The translations under genes were made by a program, and so were the position numbers. Positions 55,671 through 64,000 of a stretch of 64,000 nt of DNA are shown in pieces. Within the stretch, counting starts at the first letter, position 1, and the number at the start of each line of letters is the position of its first letter. The notes under the pieces were generated by a model. The model was not told the origin of the DNA and did no database searches. It saw nothing but the letters and a program-made list of their open reading frames with translations. This DNA is from Pseudomonadota bacterium (GTDB lineage: Bacteria; Pseudomonadota; Gammaproteobacteria; Steroidobacterales; Steroidobacteraceae), in contig JAKBCE010000021.1 in the NCBI GenBank assembly GCA_021808195.1, positions 1-64,000 on the forward strand, given 5' to 3'.

Positions 55671-57931
55671 CGGGTGCGACGCACGGCGCGCACGTTCGGC
55701 ACTGCGCCGAGGCGCTGCAGCACCCGCTGCAATTGCGCATCGTCATCGACCGCGACGCTGAGCACAATGTCAGCAGTGCCGCTGTTGCGGTCGGTGGTGG
55801 TGGACATGTCCTGGATGCTCAGATGCTCGAACGCCAGCACGTCGGTCAGATCGCGCACCAGTCCACGCCGGTCGTAGGCATGTACCGCGATCTGCACGGG
55901 TAGCTCCCCCGGCTGGCTCGAGCTCCACTCCACTTGCAGTACCCGCTCCGGACGTACCGTGCGCATGCGCGTGAAGCTCGGGCAGCCACGGCGATGAATG
56001 GTCACGCCCCGGCCGACCGTCACGTAACCGACGATGGGTTGCGGGCGCAGCGGGGCGCAGCAGCGCGCAAGCGTTACGGGCAGATCCCCAACGCCCTCGA
56101 TCTCAACCGGGGAGCCGCCGCGGGCCGGGCGCGGCCGCGGCCCGGTGGGGGGCGCGGGCGGATGCGGTTTGCTGAACAGCCGCTCGGCCGCGTGCGCCAG
56201 CTGCGCCACGGTGATCTCGCCCTCGCCGAACAACTGATAGAAGTGATCCGTGTCGCGGGCACTCAGTGCAGCCAGCAGCTGCGGCAGTTGCGCCGGGGCG
56301 ACCCCGAGGCGCGTCACCTCCCGCTCGGCGATGGTGCGTCCGGCGGCGCGGTTGTCGGCGGCATCGAGCTTGCGGAACCAGGCGCGCACCTTGCCGCGGT
56401 TGCGCGCCGAGGCGAGATAGCCGAGCTCCGGCGCGAGCCAGTCGCGGCTCGGCGCCTCTTGCTTGGCCGTGATGATCTCGACGATTTCCCCGTTGGCGAG
56501 CGGCTGGGTGAGGGGAATGATCCGTCCGTTGACCTTCGCGCCGCGGCAGCGATGCCCGAGCGAGGAGTGTACGGTGTAGGCGTAATCGAGCGCGGTCGCG
56601 CCGTGGGGCAGATCGATGACCTCGCCCTTCGGCGAGAGCGCGTACACCCGGTCCTGGAACAGCTCGGTGCTCACCTGCTCGAGGAATTCGCGGTCGGTGT
56701 CCTCGCCTGCATCGGCACCGATCGGCTCGAGCAAGCGGCGCACCGCCTCGATCTTGCGCTGATAATGAGTGTCGGCGGAGCCGCCTTCCTTGTATGTCCA
56801 ATGCGCTGCGACGCCGAGCTCGGCGTGTTCGTGCATCTCGGCGGTGCGGATCTGCACCTCGACGCTCTTGTTCTCCGGGCCGATGACCGCGGTGTGGATC
56901 GAGCGATAGAAGTTGCCCTTGGGTGTCGCGACGTAGTCATCGAACTCCCCGGGAATGTAGCGCCACCTGCCGTGCACCACCCCGAGGGCGGCATAGCAGT
57001 CCGGAATCGACTCGACGATGATCCGCACCGCCCGCACGTCGAACAGCTGGTCGAAGGCGAGATGCTTGCGCTGCATCTTGCGATGAATGCTGTACATGTG
57101 CTTCGGCCGCCCGTAGACCTGCGCCGTGATGCCGCTCTGGGTGAGTGCGGCGCGCAGCTCGGCACAGAATGCCTCGATGTAGCGCTCGCGGTCGGTGCGC
57201 CGCTCGTTCAGTTCGGCCGCAATCTGTCGGTAGGCCTCAGGCTCGAGATAGCGGAAGGCGAGGTCCTCGAGCTCCCACTTCAACTGCCAGATGCCGAGCC
57301 GGTTGGCGAGCGGAGCGAATATCGCGCGGGTCTCGAGCGCCAGGCGCTCGCGCTGCTCGGCTGCGCTCTCGCGGGCGTGGCGCAGTGCGACGAGCTGCTC
57401 GGCGAGCCGTGCCAGGATCAGACGCGGGTCACTGACCACCGCCAGCAACATCTTGCGCAGCGTCTCGGCCTGTCGGGCATTGAGTCCGTGCTCGGGTGAC
57501 CAGTGAGCCGGGAGCCCCACTTCGCCGAGTTTTCCGAGCGCCACGGCAGTGGCGTACGCGGCGGGTCCGGCCACACGTGCCAGCGCCTCCGGCCTCAGCG
57601 CCGTTGCGCCGAGAAGGGGCTTGACGAGCAGCGCGAGCGTCAGGTCCGCATCCTCAGTGAGCGCCCCAATGACCTCGGCGGCTTCGGCGCCATGATCGAG
57701 CTGCTCGGTCAGACCCGAAGCGGTGCCGCCGGCGTTGGCGCCAGGGGCTGCGGCCGCTGCAGCGCGCACCGCCGTGCGCCCGCTGCTCGGGGCGGGGCCC
57801 GCATCGGCGGGATGAGCCGCACGTACCTCGGCCTCGAGCGTCCGCCTCAGGACGCCGATCGACTCGAGCAGGGCGGCTGGGCAGTGCTGCGTCGTCTCCA
57901 AGGGGCCGTCAATGCCTGGGGGAGGGTTCAC
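55667..57931 (-). CDS. relA: RelA-type (p)ppGpp synthetase
   Basis: A long RSH protein of about 754 residues (787 if the GTG at 58030 is used). The N-terminal hydrolase-like domain has lost the HD residues (KLGEVGLPAHWSPEHG, where SpoT has its HD box), the synthetase domain has GRPKHMYSIHRKMQRK and EFDDY, the acidic EXDD type of monofunctional RelA. A TGS domain (VYALSPKGEVIDLPHGATA), a zinc-finger/helical region (LARCCAPLRPQPIVGYVT) and a C-terminal ACT domain follow, as needed for ribosome binding. It signals amino-acid starvation. The true start is unclear; I favour GTG near 57931 over 58030, which would run into the divergent gene. Confidence 0.92.
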   Translation of the reverse strand: MNPPPGIDGPLETTQHCPAALLESIGVLRRTLEAEVRAAHPADAGPAPSSGRTAVRAAAAAAPGANAGGTASGLTEQLDHGAEAAEVIGALTEDADLTLALLVKPLLGATALRPEALARVAGPAAYATAVALGKLGEVGLPAHWSPEHGLNARQAETLRKMLLAVVSDPRLILARLAEQLVALRHARESAAEQRERLALETRAIFAPLANRLGIWQLKWELEDLAFRYLEPEAYRQIAAELNERRTDRERYIEAFCAELRAALTQSGITAQVYGRPKHMYSIHRKMQRKHLAFDQLFDVRAVRIIVESIPDCYAALGVVHGRWRYIPGEFDDYVATPKGNFYRSIHTAVIGPENKSVEVQIRTAEMHEHAELGVAAHWTYKEGGSADTHYQRKIEAVRRLLEPIGADAGEDTDREFLEQVSTELFQDRVYALSPKGEVIDLPHGATALDYAYTVHSSLGHRCRGAKVNGRIIPLTQPLANGEIVEIITAKQEAPSRDWLAPELGYLASARNRGKVRAWFRKLDAADNRAAGRTIAEREVTRLGVAPAQLPQLLAALSARDTDHFYQLFGEGEITVAQLAHAAERLFSKPHPPAPPTGPRPRPARGGSPVEIEGVGDLPVTLARCCAPLRPQPIVGYVTVGRGVTIHRRGCPSFTRMRTVRPERVLQVEWSSSQPGELPVQIAVHAYDRRGLVRDLTDVLAFEHLSIQDMSTTTDRNSGTADIVLSVAVDDDAQLQRVLQRLGAVPNVRAVRRTR

Positions 57932-58014
57932 GGCTATGATAACGGCACGGCGGGGGGGCGACGATCCTGAGTGCAGGGGTTGTGCCGTGCGGTTCCGTGA
58001 CTGTATATTTTCAC

Positions 58015-58536
58015 ATGGTGTTGATTCCACCCGACGTGCAGACGATGCGCTTCGAGGGGTACGGCCCGCAGGGCGCGGTGGTGCTCGTCGAATGCCTCAC
58101 CGCTGATCCCGGGCGGACTCGTGAGCAGCTGCGTCGGGTGTTTCGGGCGCACGAGGGCTTTCTGGCCGCCGAGGGCGCCGTGAGCTATTTGTTCGATCGG
58201 GTCGGTTGGCTGCGATTCGCTCCGGGCACGGATCGTGCGCCGCTCGCCGAGGTGGCCTATGCCGCTGGTGCGGAGGATGTCGCCGGCACCAGCCGCGAGG
58301 GGCTCGAGGTCCGAACCGATCCGGAAGAGTTCGAGGCGATTCGCCGGGCGCTCGCGCGCCGGGGATGGGTGCCGGTCGCCGCCGGGGTGAGCGAACGGGC
58401 CACGCTCACCGTTCCGCTGGCGGGCGCTGCGGCGTGCCGGTGGCGGGAACTGCTGCAGGCCCTCGCAGAGGTCGATGGCGTGCGCCACGTGTATTCGAAT
58501 GTCGAGATATCCGACGCGCTCCTGGCGGGCGTTTGA
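58015..58536 (+). CDS. YebC/TACO1-family protein lacking the N-terminal domain
   Basis: About 173 residues corresponding to domains 2 and 3 of YebC: VRYEGYGPGG-like MRFEGYGPQGAVVLVECLT, GAVSYLFDRVGWLRF, AAGAEDV, EVRTDPEEFEAIRRAL and the ending VDGVRHVYSNVEISDALLAG. The normal first 75-80 residues (MAGHSKWANIKHRK and on) are missing, and the sequence upstream is the relA promoter region. Position beside ruvC is the standard place for yebC. Intact YebC helps ribosomes through proline stretches or binds DNA; without domain 1 the function is uncertain. Start options are 57982, 58015 and 58045; TATATT at 58004 would make 58015 leaderless. Confidence 0.75.
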   Translation: MVLIPPDVQTMRFEGYGPQGAVVLVECLTADPGRTREQLRRVFRAHEGFLAAEGAVSYLFDRVGWLRFAPGTDRAPLAEVAYAAGAEDVAGTSREGLEVRTDPEEFEAIRRALARRGWVPVAAGVSERATLTVPLAGAAACRWRELLQALAEVDGVRHVYSNVEISDALLAGV

Positions 58537-59116
58537 TCCGCAGCGCGCGGCGGCCGCCGCCCCGGCGACCGCCGCGCCCAGCCTGCCCGAGGGACTGCGC
58601 GTGCTCGGTCTCGATCCGGGCTCGCGCACCACGGGATTCGGTCTGATCGAATGGCGCAGCGGTCAATGGCGGCACCACGCACACGGCTGCATCGCTCTGC
58701 CGCCATCAGCGGCGCTCGCGCAGCGCTTGCGGCTCATTTACGAGCATCTGAGCGAGCTGGTCGCGCAGCATCGGCCCGCGGAGGTGGCCATCGAGCGGGT
58801 GTTCGTCAATCGCAACGTCGACAGCGCGCTGAAGCTCGGTCAGGCCCGTGGGGCGGCGCTCGCCGCCATACCCCACGGGCTGGCGGTATTCGAGTATGCT
58901 CCCCGCGCCATCAAGCTGGCCTTGGTTGGAGCGGGTGGGGCGGAAAAGCAGCAGGTGGCCCACATGGTGCGCATTCTGCTCGCTCTCGAGGGGCGACTCG
59001 CGGCCGATGCGGCCGATGCGCTCGCCGTGGCGTTGTGTCACGCCCACTCGCGTCAACTTGCCCAGATCGCAGCCGTCCATGGCGCGGCACCGACCGGGAG
59101 CGGCATGAGGAGATGA
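58499..59116 (+). CDS. ruvC: RuvC Holliday-junction endonuclease
   Basis: A resolvase with the RNase-H-like fold. The acidic active site is visible: Asp in LGLDPGSRTTGFG, Glu in VAIERVFVNRN, and the Asp pair in AADAADALAVALCHAH. It resolves junctions with RuvAB. The start is uncertain because the frame overlaps the YebC-like gene; ATG at 58499 gives 205 residues with an Ala-rich leader of about 33 residues before the family start (RVLGLDPG), and a GTG at about 58601 would remove it. Its stop overlaps the ruvA start by 4 bases. Confidence 0.93.
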   Translation: MSRYPTRSWRAFDPQRAAAAAPATAAPSLPEGLRVLGLDPGSRTTGFGLIEWRSGQWRHHAHGCIALPPSAALAQRLRLIYEHLSELVAQHRPAEVAIERVFVNRNVDSALKLGQARGAALAAIPHGLAVFEYAPRAIKLALVGAGGAEKQQVAHMVRILLALEGRLAADAADALAVALCHAHSRQLAQIAAVHGAAPTGSGMRR

Positions 59117-59697
59117 TCGGCTCGATCCGTGGACAGATTGTTGCCAAGACGCCCCCGCACCTGACGGTCGAGACGGGCGGGCTGGGCTATGAGCTCGAGG
59201 CGCCGATGTCGACTTATTTCCACCTTCCGGCGGTCGGCGAGGAAGTGCGCCTGTTGACGCATCTGGTCATTCGCGAGGACGCACATGTGCTCTATGCGTT
59301 CGGCACCGATGCCGAGCGTCGCCTGTTTCGGGCGCTCATCAAAGTCTCGGGGGTTGGGCCGAAGATCGCGCTTGCCCTGCTCTCGGGGATCAGTGTCGAG
59401 GCGTTCACCCAGTGCGTGCACGCGCATGACGTCAGTGCGCTCACCCGGGTACCCGGTATCGGTCGCAAAACCGCCGAACGGCTGGTCGTCGAGATGCGCG
59501 ACCGGCTCGAAGAGGGCTCCGCCACAGGGCTGGTGAGCGCGCCGGTGGCCGGCGCGGCGAGCGAGGCGTTTGATGCGCTGATCGCCCTCGGCTACAAGCC
59601 CGCCGAGGCGACCCGTCTGCTGAAGGGCTCCGGCGCCGAGGCGCACTCGACCGAGGAACTCATTCGCCGTGCGCTGCAGAGCGCGGCGCGGGAGTAG
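59113..59697 (+). CDS. ruvA: RuvA Holliday-junction binding protein
   Basis: A 194-residue junction-binding subunit: OB-fold domain ([12 protein letters not shown]), two helix-hairpin-helix motifs ([36 protein letters not shown]) and the C-terminal RuvB-binding domain ([18 protein letters not shown]). GAGG precedes the ATG inside the end of ruvC. Confidence 0.97.
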   Translation: MIGSIRGQIVAKTPPHLTVETGGLGYELEAPMSTYFHLPAVGEEVRLLTHLVIREDAHVLYAFGTDAERRLFRALIKVSGVGPKIALALLSGISVEAFTQCVHAHDVSALTRVPGIGRKTAERLVVEMRDRLEEGSATGLVSAPVAGAASEAFDALIALGYKPAEATRLLKGSGAEAHSTEELIRRALQSAARE

Positions 59698-59702
59698 GGT
59701 GC

Positions 59703-60746
59703 ATGGACTCTGAGCGCACCGTCGTCAGTCCCCAGGCCAGTGGCGAGGACGAGGCCGCCGAGCGGGCCATCCGGCCACGCCGGCTCGCCGAGTACGTCGG
59801 CCAGCCCAAGGCGCGCGAGCAGCTCGAGATCTTCATTGGCGCGGCGCGCCAGCGCGCCGAGGCGCTCGATCACGTCCTGGTGTTCGGTCCGCCAGGGCTC
59901 GGCAAAACCACCCTCGCGCACATCATCGCCGCAGAGCTCGGCGTGAATCTGCGGCAGACCTCCGGTCCGGTGCTCGAGCGACCGGGCGATCTGGCGGCGA
60001 TCCTCACCAATCTGCAGCCGCGCGACGTGCTGTTCGTCGATGAGATTCACCGCCTCTCGGCAGTGGTCGAGGAAGTGCTCTATCCGGCGATGGAGGACTG
60101 CCAGCTCGACATCATGATCGGTGAAGGCCCCGCGGCGCGCTCGATCAAATTGAATCTGCCGCCGTTCACCCTGGTCGGGGCCACCACGCGGGCCGGTCTG
60201 CTGACCTCGCCGCTGCGCGATCGGTTCGGCATCGTGCAGCGGCTGGAGTTCTACGGCGTTGATGATCTCGAGCACATCGTGCGCCGCTCAGCGTCCATTC
60301 TGGCGGTGCCGATCGATGCGTTCGGCGCCAGACGCATCGCGGAGCGGGCCCGCGGCACCCCGCGCATCGCCAACCGGCTGCTGCGGCGCGTGCGCGATTA
60401 CGCTCAGGTTAAGGCAGACGGGCGTATCGTCGCTGCCGTGGCCGAAGCGGCCCTCGATCTTCTGGAGGTCGACCCGCTGGGTTTCGACACGCTCGACCGC
60501 AAGTTGCTCACCACGGTGATCGACAAGTTCGATGGCGGCCCGGTGGGCATCGACAGCATTGCCGCGGCGGTCGGGGAGGAGCGCGGAACGCTGGAGGATG
60601 TGATCGAACCGTATCTGATCCAGCAGGGCTTCCTGGTGCGTACCGCGCGCGGTCGCATGGCCACGCGCACCGCCTACGAGCATTTCGGGCGTACGCCCCC
60701 GGAGCGACTCGTCGGACCGCTGCCGTTGTTCGAGGAGAATCCATGA
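59703..60746 (+). CDS. ruvB: RuvB branch-migration helicase
   Basis: A 347-residue AAA+ motor. Walker A is GPPGLGKTT (62-70), Walker B is DEIHRL, sensor 1 is GATTRAG and the arginine finger lies in SPLRDRFG; the winged-helix C domain ([20 protein letters not shown]) follows. It drives branch migration with RuvA. The first 25 residues before [11 protein letters not shown] are variable in the family. The stop overlaps the ybgC start by 4 bases. Confidence 0.97.
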   Translation: MDSERTVVSPQASGEDEAAERAIRPRRLAEYVGQPKAREQLEIFIGAARQRAEALDHVLVFGPPGLGKTTLAHIIAAELGVNLRQTSGPVLERPGDLAAILTNLQPRDVLFVDEIHRLSAVVEEVLYPAMEDCQLDIMIGEGPAARSIKLNLPPFTLVGATTRAGLLTSPLRDRFGIVQRLEFYGVDDLEHIVRRSASILAVPIDAFGARRIAERARGTPRIANRLLRRVRDYAQVKADGRIVAAVAEAALDLLEVDPLGFDTLDRKLLTTVIDKFDGGPVGIDSIAAAVGEERGTLEDVIEPYLIQQGFLVRTARGRMATRTAYEHFGRTPPERLVGPLPLFEENP

Positions 60747-61144
60747 GGGAGTTCAGCTGGCCGGTGCGGGTCTATTGGGAGGATACCGACGGCGGTGGCA
60801 TCGTTTATTATGCCAATTACCTGCGTTTTCTCGAGCGATCGCGCACCGAGTGGCTGCGCTCGCTCGGTTTCTCGCAGCAGGCGCTCGCTCGGGAACCCGG
60901 CGTGCTGTTCGCGGTCGTGAACGTATCGGTGCAGTACCGCCGGCCGGCGCGGCTCGACGATGAACTCATCGTCACCTGTGAGCCGCGCGCCGACGGTTCG
61001 GTGTGCATCAGCTTCGCCCAGCGCATACTGCGCGCGGTCGATGGCGAGCCGCTGGTGAGCGCCGAGGTGAGGGTGGCGTGTGTCGATGCGCGCACTTTCA
61101 GGCCGACGAAACTGCCCGAACCGCTGTGCGCGGCATTGAAGTAA
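60743..61144 (+). CDS. ybgC: YbgC acyl-CoA thioesterase
   Basis: A 133-residue hotdog-fold thioesterase. The active-site segment [20 protein letters not shown] supplies Asp16 and the adjacent structural residues; [16 protein letters not shown] and the C-terminal RPTKLPE complete the family pattern. YbgC hydrolyses short-chain acyl-CoA or acyl-ACP and is a constant companion of the tol-pal genes, perhaps linking phospholipid synthesis to envelope division. Confidence 0.93.
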   Translation: MREFSWPVRVYWEDTDGGGIVYYANYLRFLERSRTEWLRSLGFSQQALAREPGVLFAVVNVSVQYRRPARLDDELIVTCEPRADGSVCISFAQRILRAVDGEPLVSAEVRVACVDARTFRPTKLPEPLCAALK

Positions 61145-61166
61145 CTCAGGAGTAGGCCGACACGTC

Positions 61167-61919
61167 ATGACTGGACATCTGTCGCTGATTCAGCTCGTCG
61201 TGCAGGCGAGCATCGTGGTGCAAATCGTCATCGGGCTGCTGATGCTGGCCTCGCTCACATCCTGGGCGATCATATTCCGCAAACGCCTGCTGCTCGGGCG
61301 GGCGCGCCGCGAGACCGATCAGTTTGAAAGCAATTTCTGGTCCGGCGGTGACCTCGCCCAGCTGTACCGGGCGGTCGAGTCCCACGGCGGGTCGACTGGC
61401 ATGGCGAGCATCTTCGAGATGGGATTTCGCGAGTTCGCCCGGCAGCGCCAGCAGGGCGCCGGCTCACCGGATCTGGTGCTCGAGGGATCGCGCCGTGCGA
61501 TGCGCGTGGCGCAGCTGAAGGAGATCGACCGGCTCGAGTTCAGTCTGGCCACCCTCGCCACCGTGGGCTCGACGAGTCCCTATGTCGGTCTGTTCGGCAC
61601 GGTGTGGGGCATCATGAGCGCGTTTTCCTCGCTCGGCGATGTGCGCCAGGCGACCCTGGCGGCGGTCGCCCCGGGTATCTCCGAGGCGCTGGTAACCACC
61701 GCCATCGGTCTGTTTGCGGCGATTCCGGCGGTGGTGGCCTACAACCGCTTTGCCGACCAGGTCGGACGGCTCGAGGTGCGTTTCGATGCGTTCATGGAGG
61801 AGTTCTCCACCATTCTGCAGCGGCATGCGACCCGCGGCATCGCTGCGGCTCCGACCGTAAGCGCGGCCGGTGCGCCGAGCCCGACTGCGCCGGTGACCCC
61901 GGGCGGTAAGACCCGCTAG
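61167..61919 (+). CDS. tolQ: TolQ inner-membrane motor protein
   Basis: A 250-residue protein of the MotA/TolQ/ExbB family with three membrane helices: one near the N terminus (IVVQIVIGLLMLASLTSWAII) and two in the C-terminal half (LATVGSTSPYVGLFGTVWGI, GISEALVTTAIGLFAAIPAV). It forms the proton-driven stator with TolR that energises TolA. The Pro/Ala tail after residue 225 is longer than usual. Confidence 0.96.
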   Translation: MTGHLSLIQLVVQASIVVQIVIGLLMLASLTSWAIIFRKRLLLGRARRETDQFESNFWSGGDLAQLYRAVESHGGSTGMASIFEMGFREFARQRQQGAGSPDLVLEGSRRAMRVAQLKEIDRLEFSLATLATVGSTSPYVGLFGTVWGIMSAFSSLGDVRQATLAAVAPGISEALVTTAIGLFAAIPAVVAYNRFADQVGRLEVRFDAFMEEFSTILQRHATRGIAAAPTVSAAGAPSPTAPVTPGGKTR

Positions 61920-61928
61920 GAGCGGTGC

Positions 61929-62369
61929 ATGGCGCAAGTGTCGCGCGGACGCAGGCTGATGGGTGAGATCAACGTCGTGCCCTACATCGACGTGATGCTG
62001 GTGCTGCTGATCATTTTCATGATCACCGCGCCGCTGATGACCCAGGGCGTGAAAGTCAATCTGCCGCACGCGGCCGCCAAGACGCTGCCGACCGGCAAGC
62101 GCAGCCCCATCGTGCTGTCGGTGACCCGCAGCGGCGGGCTGTATCTGGCGGTGGGCACGCGGCCGGAATTCGGTCCGGCGAGCGCCAATGACATCGAGTC
62201 GCACGTCGCCGCCGCGCTGCAGTCTGACCCGAGCCGCCCGGTGATGATCCGCGCCGACACGTCGGTCTCCTATGGAGTGATCGTCCGGGCGATGGTGCTC
62301 CTGCAGAACGCCGGGGCGCGCAAGGTGGGGTTCATGACTCAGCCGCCGGCCGCCCAGACGGGTTCCTGA
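61929..62369 (+). CDS. tolR: TolR inner-membrane motor protein
   Basis: A 146-residue ExbD/TolR protein: one membrane helix (VVPYIDVMLVLLIIFMITAPL) with the essential proton-carrying Asp21, then a periplasmic domain ending GFMTQPP. It begins 9 bases after tolQ with AGGAG before the ATG. Confidence 0.96.
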   Translation: MAQVSRGRRLMGEINVVPYIDVMLVLLIIFMITAPLMTQGVKVNLPHAAAKTLPTGKRSPIVLSVTRSGGLYLAVGTRPEFGPASANDIESHVAAALQSDPSRPVMIRADTSVSYGVIVRAMVLLQNAGARKVGFMTQPPAAQTGS

Positions 62370-62383
62370 CGGGACGCAACACC

Positions 62384-63307
62384 ATGTCCGAACCCGCGAG
62401 TGACCGCTGGCTGTCGATCGCAATGTCCGTGCTCCTGCACGGCACGATCATCGGGCTGCTGGCCTATGGCTGGTGGCACTACGAGCACCGACCGATCACC
62501 CCGTCGGTCTCGATCAGTGCGACGGTGGTCGATGCGCATACTCTGCAGGGGCTCGGCGTGTCCCCCAAGAGTGTCCCGAAGCCCCCGCCGCCACAGCCGG
62601 TGAGCCCGCCGCAGGGTCCGCCGGCGCCGACGCCGCAGGAGCTGGCGCTGCGTCAGCAGGCGGCCCAGGCCGAGGCTGAGCGGCTGGCGGCTGCTCAGGC
62701 CGAACAGCAGCGACTGAAGCAGCAGCAGTCGGTGGCACAGGCTGAGGCGAAGGCGCAGGCACGAGCGAAAGCCCAGGCGCAGGAGAAGAAAAAAGCGCGG
62801 GCGGCGGAACGCGCAAAGGCCCAAGCGCGGGCCAGGGCGAAGGCGCTGGCGCGCAAGCAAGCCGAAGCCCGCAAACTCGCCGAAGCGCGGCGCAGGCGGG
62901 AAGCGGCGAAGCAGGCTGCTGAGGCGCGTAAGCTCGCGGCGGAGCGTGCCGCCAAAGCACGCGCGGCACGCATTGCGCAGCTGCAGCAGGCGCTGAAGGA
63001 GGACGCCCAGTCGAATGCCCAGACGCGGGCGGCCGTGGCCGGTTGGGTAAACGCCGTGACACAGCGAGTCGAGGCAGCCTGGATCAAGCCGCCCACGGCG
63101 CGTTCGAACCTCAGTTGCACCATCCGTGTCGTCCTCGTCCCGGGCGGGGCGGTGAGCAGCGTGAGTCTGGGGCAGTGCAATGGGGATGAAGCGGTGCGCG
63201 AGTCCATTGAAGCGGCCGTCTACCGCGCCTCGCCCCTGCCACCCCTGCCGGATGCCGATTTGTACAACCAACCGATCGATTTCGTGTTTACGCCCGAATC
63301 ACCGTGA
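62384..63307 (+). CDS. tolA: TolA envelope-spanning protein
   Basis: A 307-residue protein. An N-terminal helix carries the Ser15/His19 motif (AMSVLLHG) used to engage TolQR; then comes a Pro-rich hinge, a long Ala/Lys/Glu/Arg helix (about 85-205) crossing the periplasm, and a C-terminal domain (about 210-307) with WIKPPTARSNLSCTIRVVLVPGG and SIEAAVYRASPLPPLP that binds TolB and Pal. The order and spacing are standard. Confidence 0.95.
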   Translation: MSEPASDRWLSIAMSVLLHGTIIGLLAYGWWHYEHRPITPSVSISATVVDAHTLQGLGVSPKSVPKPPPPQPVSPPQGPPAPTPQELALRQQAAQAEAERLAAAQAEQQRLKQQQSVAQAEAKAQARAKAQAQEKKKARAAERAKAQARARAKALARKQAEARKLAEARRRREAAKQAAEARKLAAERAAKARAARIAQLQQALKEDAQSNAQTRAAVAGWVNAVTQRVEAAWIKPPTARSNLSCTIRVVLVPGGAVSSVSLGQCNGDEAVRESIEAAVYRASPLPPLPDADLYNQPIDFVFTPESP

Positions 63308-63312
63308 GAGCC

Positions 63313-64000
63313 ATGAAACGCATACTCAGAGCTGAATGGATACGCTTCGCCGCAGCGGCAGCCCTGCTCATCGGCGCCGGTCTGCCGTGCGCGCATGCTC
63401 AGCTGACCATCCGCATTACCTCGGGGGTCACCCATCCGGTGCCGATCGCCATCGTGCCGTTTGCCGAGGCCCCGAACGCCGCAGTCGATGTGGCCGGTGT
63501 GGTGCAACACGATCTGAACGGCAGCGGCCGCTTCAGCGGGCTTGCCCGCGCACAGATGCCGGCGACCCCGCACCGTGCCGCGCAGGTTGCCTTCCCGCTG
63601 TGGAAGAGCACTGGCGTCGATTACATGGTGGTGGGGCGGGTCCGGCCGATCGGCGGCGGTGAGCTGGCGGTGGATTTCAATCTGCTCAACGTGCTCACCG
63701 GCCAGAGCGTCGTGCGCAAGCGCTTCACGGGTACACCGGCAGCGCTGCGCAATGCGGCGCACCGGGTGAGCGATGCGGTGTTTCAGGCGATCACGGGTAT
63801 CCGCGGTGCCTTCGACACCCGCATCGCCTATGTTGCGCTGATCGGAGCGGGCAAGACCGAGCGCTTCCAGTTGGTGGTGGCCGATGCGGATGGCTACAAT
63901 CAGCACCTCATACTCGAGTCGCGCTTTCCGATCATGTCGCCCGAGTGGTCGCCGAATGGAAAATGGCTTACCTACGTCTCCTTCGAAGATCACCTCTCCG
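63313..64000 (+). CDS. tolB: TolB, 5' part (cut by window end)
   Basis: The first 229 codons of tolB. A signal peptide (about 1-29, ending AHA-Q) precedes the N-terminal domain LTIRITSGVTHPVPIAIVPF, followed by the TolB pattern DLNGSGRFSGL, VDYMVVGRV, VDFNLLNVLTGQ and the start of the beta-propeller (SPEWSPNGKWLTYVSFE). Mature TolB moves between TolA and Pal to relocate Pal during division. The gene begins 6 bases after tolA and runs off the right edge. Confidence 0.95.
   Translation, partial: MKRILRAEWIRFAAAAALLIGAGLPCAHAQLTIRITSGVTHPVPIAIVPFAEAPNAAVDVAGVVQHDLNGSGRFSGLARAQMPATPHRAAQVAFPLWKSTGVDYMVVGRVRPIGGGELAVDFNLLNVLTGQSVVRKRFTGTPAALRNAAHRVSDAVFQAITGIRGAFDTRIAYVALIGAGKTERFQLVVADADGYNQHLILESRFPIMSPEWSPNGKWLTYVSFEDHLS

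Noticed and set aside
55934..57499. 521-codon frame antisense to relA
   Set aside because: Shadow of relA; no homology and no plausible ribosome-binding site.

Overview
The window is GC-rich, densely coded chromosome from a Gram-negative proteobacterium, most likely a gammaproteobacterium. The evidence is the yebC-ruvC-ruvA-ruvB-ybgC-tolQ-tolR-tolA-tolB order at the right end, a RelA-type (p)ppGpp synthetase next to sucA-sucB-lpd, TonB-dependent uptake, and many secreted beta-barrel proteins. The style (several c-di-GMP enzymes, plant-aromatic ester use, a 1,200-residue fused 5-oxoprolinase) would suit an environmental lineage near Nevskiales/Steroidobacterales or Xanthomonadales, but the order is a guess. 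I see no insertion sequence, prophage or CRISPR array.

Layout. 1-15 kb: an RsbQ-like hydrolase translationally coupled to a PAS-GGDEF-EAL protein; an outer-membrane barrel; an SDR; a ModE regulator; a membrane protein/winged-helix pair; a BlaI/M56-peptidase pair; a diguanylate cyclase; a soluble chemoreceptor with its sensor domain at the C terminus; an RlpA-like lipoprotein; and a second SDR.

15-21.5 kb holds the most unusual region. A near-consensus sigma-54 promoter with an upstream 14-bp palindrome precedes genes for a secreted Gly-rich protein, a small secreted protein, a periplasmic C39-like cysteine peptidase and an Ala-rich secreted protein. Facing them are an outer-membrane channel and a VpsR-like sigma-54 activator. 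Two of the secreted proteins share a C-terminal Asn/Gln-rich motif, and two carry a double-glycine-like RGG sequence that the C39 enzyme might cut. A GCAA-tetraloop hairpin after the first gene may set subunit ratios. I read this as a Fap-like (amyloid or fibre) secretion locus of a divergent kind.

21.6-28.5 kb: fused 5-oxoprolinase, DUF969 and DUF979 membrane proteins and DUF2891, probably pyroglutamate uptake and hydrolysis, then a DUF1993 gene. 29-32 kb: ECF sigma factor SigF, its NrsF/DUF1109 membrane anti-sigma, and the periplasmic methionine sulfoxide reductase MsrP-MsrQ, behind a promoter that fits the SigF type (GTAAC, 16 bp, CGAA). 32-41 kb: ferulate-ester use, with hydroxycinnamoyl-CoA hydratase-lyase, vanillin dehydrogenase, MarR and PobR-like regulators, a secreted tannase/feruloyl esterase and a TonB receptor. 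An intact feruloyl-CoA synthetase is missing; a possible scar of one lies at about 41.2-41.4 kb.

42-50 kb: a large sortilin-like beta-propeller protein, a CHRD protein, two membrane diguanylate cyclases with intact inhibitory sites, tRNA-Arg(CCT) and two small membrane proteins. 50-64 kb is core metabolism and housekeeping: the 2-oxoglutarate dehydrogenase operon, relA, an N-terminally truncated YebC-family gene, ruvCAB, ybgC and tolQRAB, with tolB cut by the window end.
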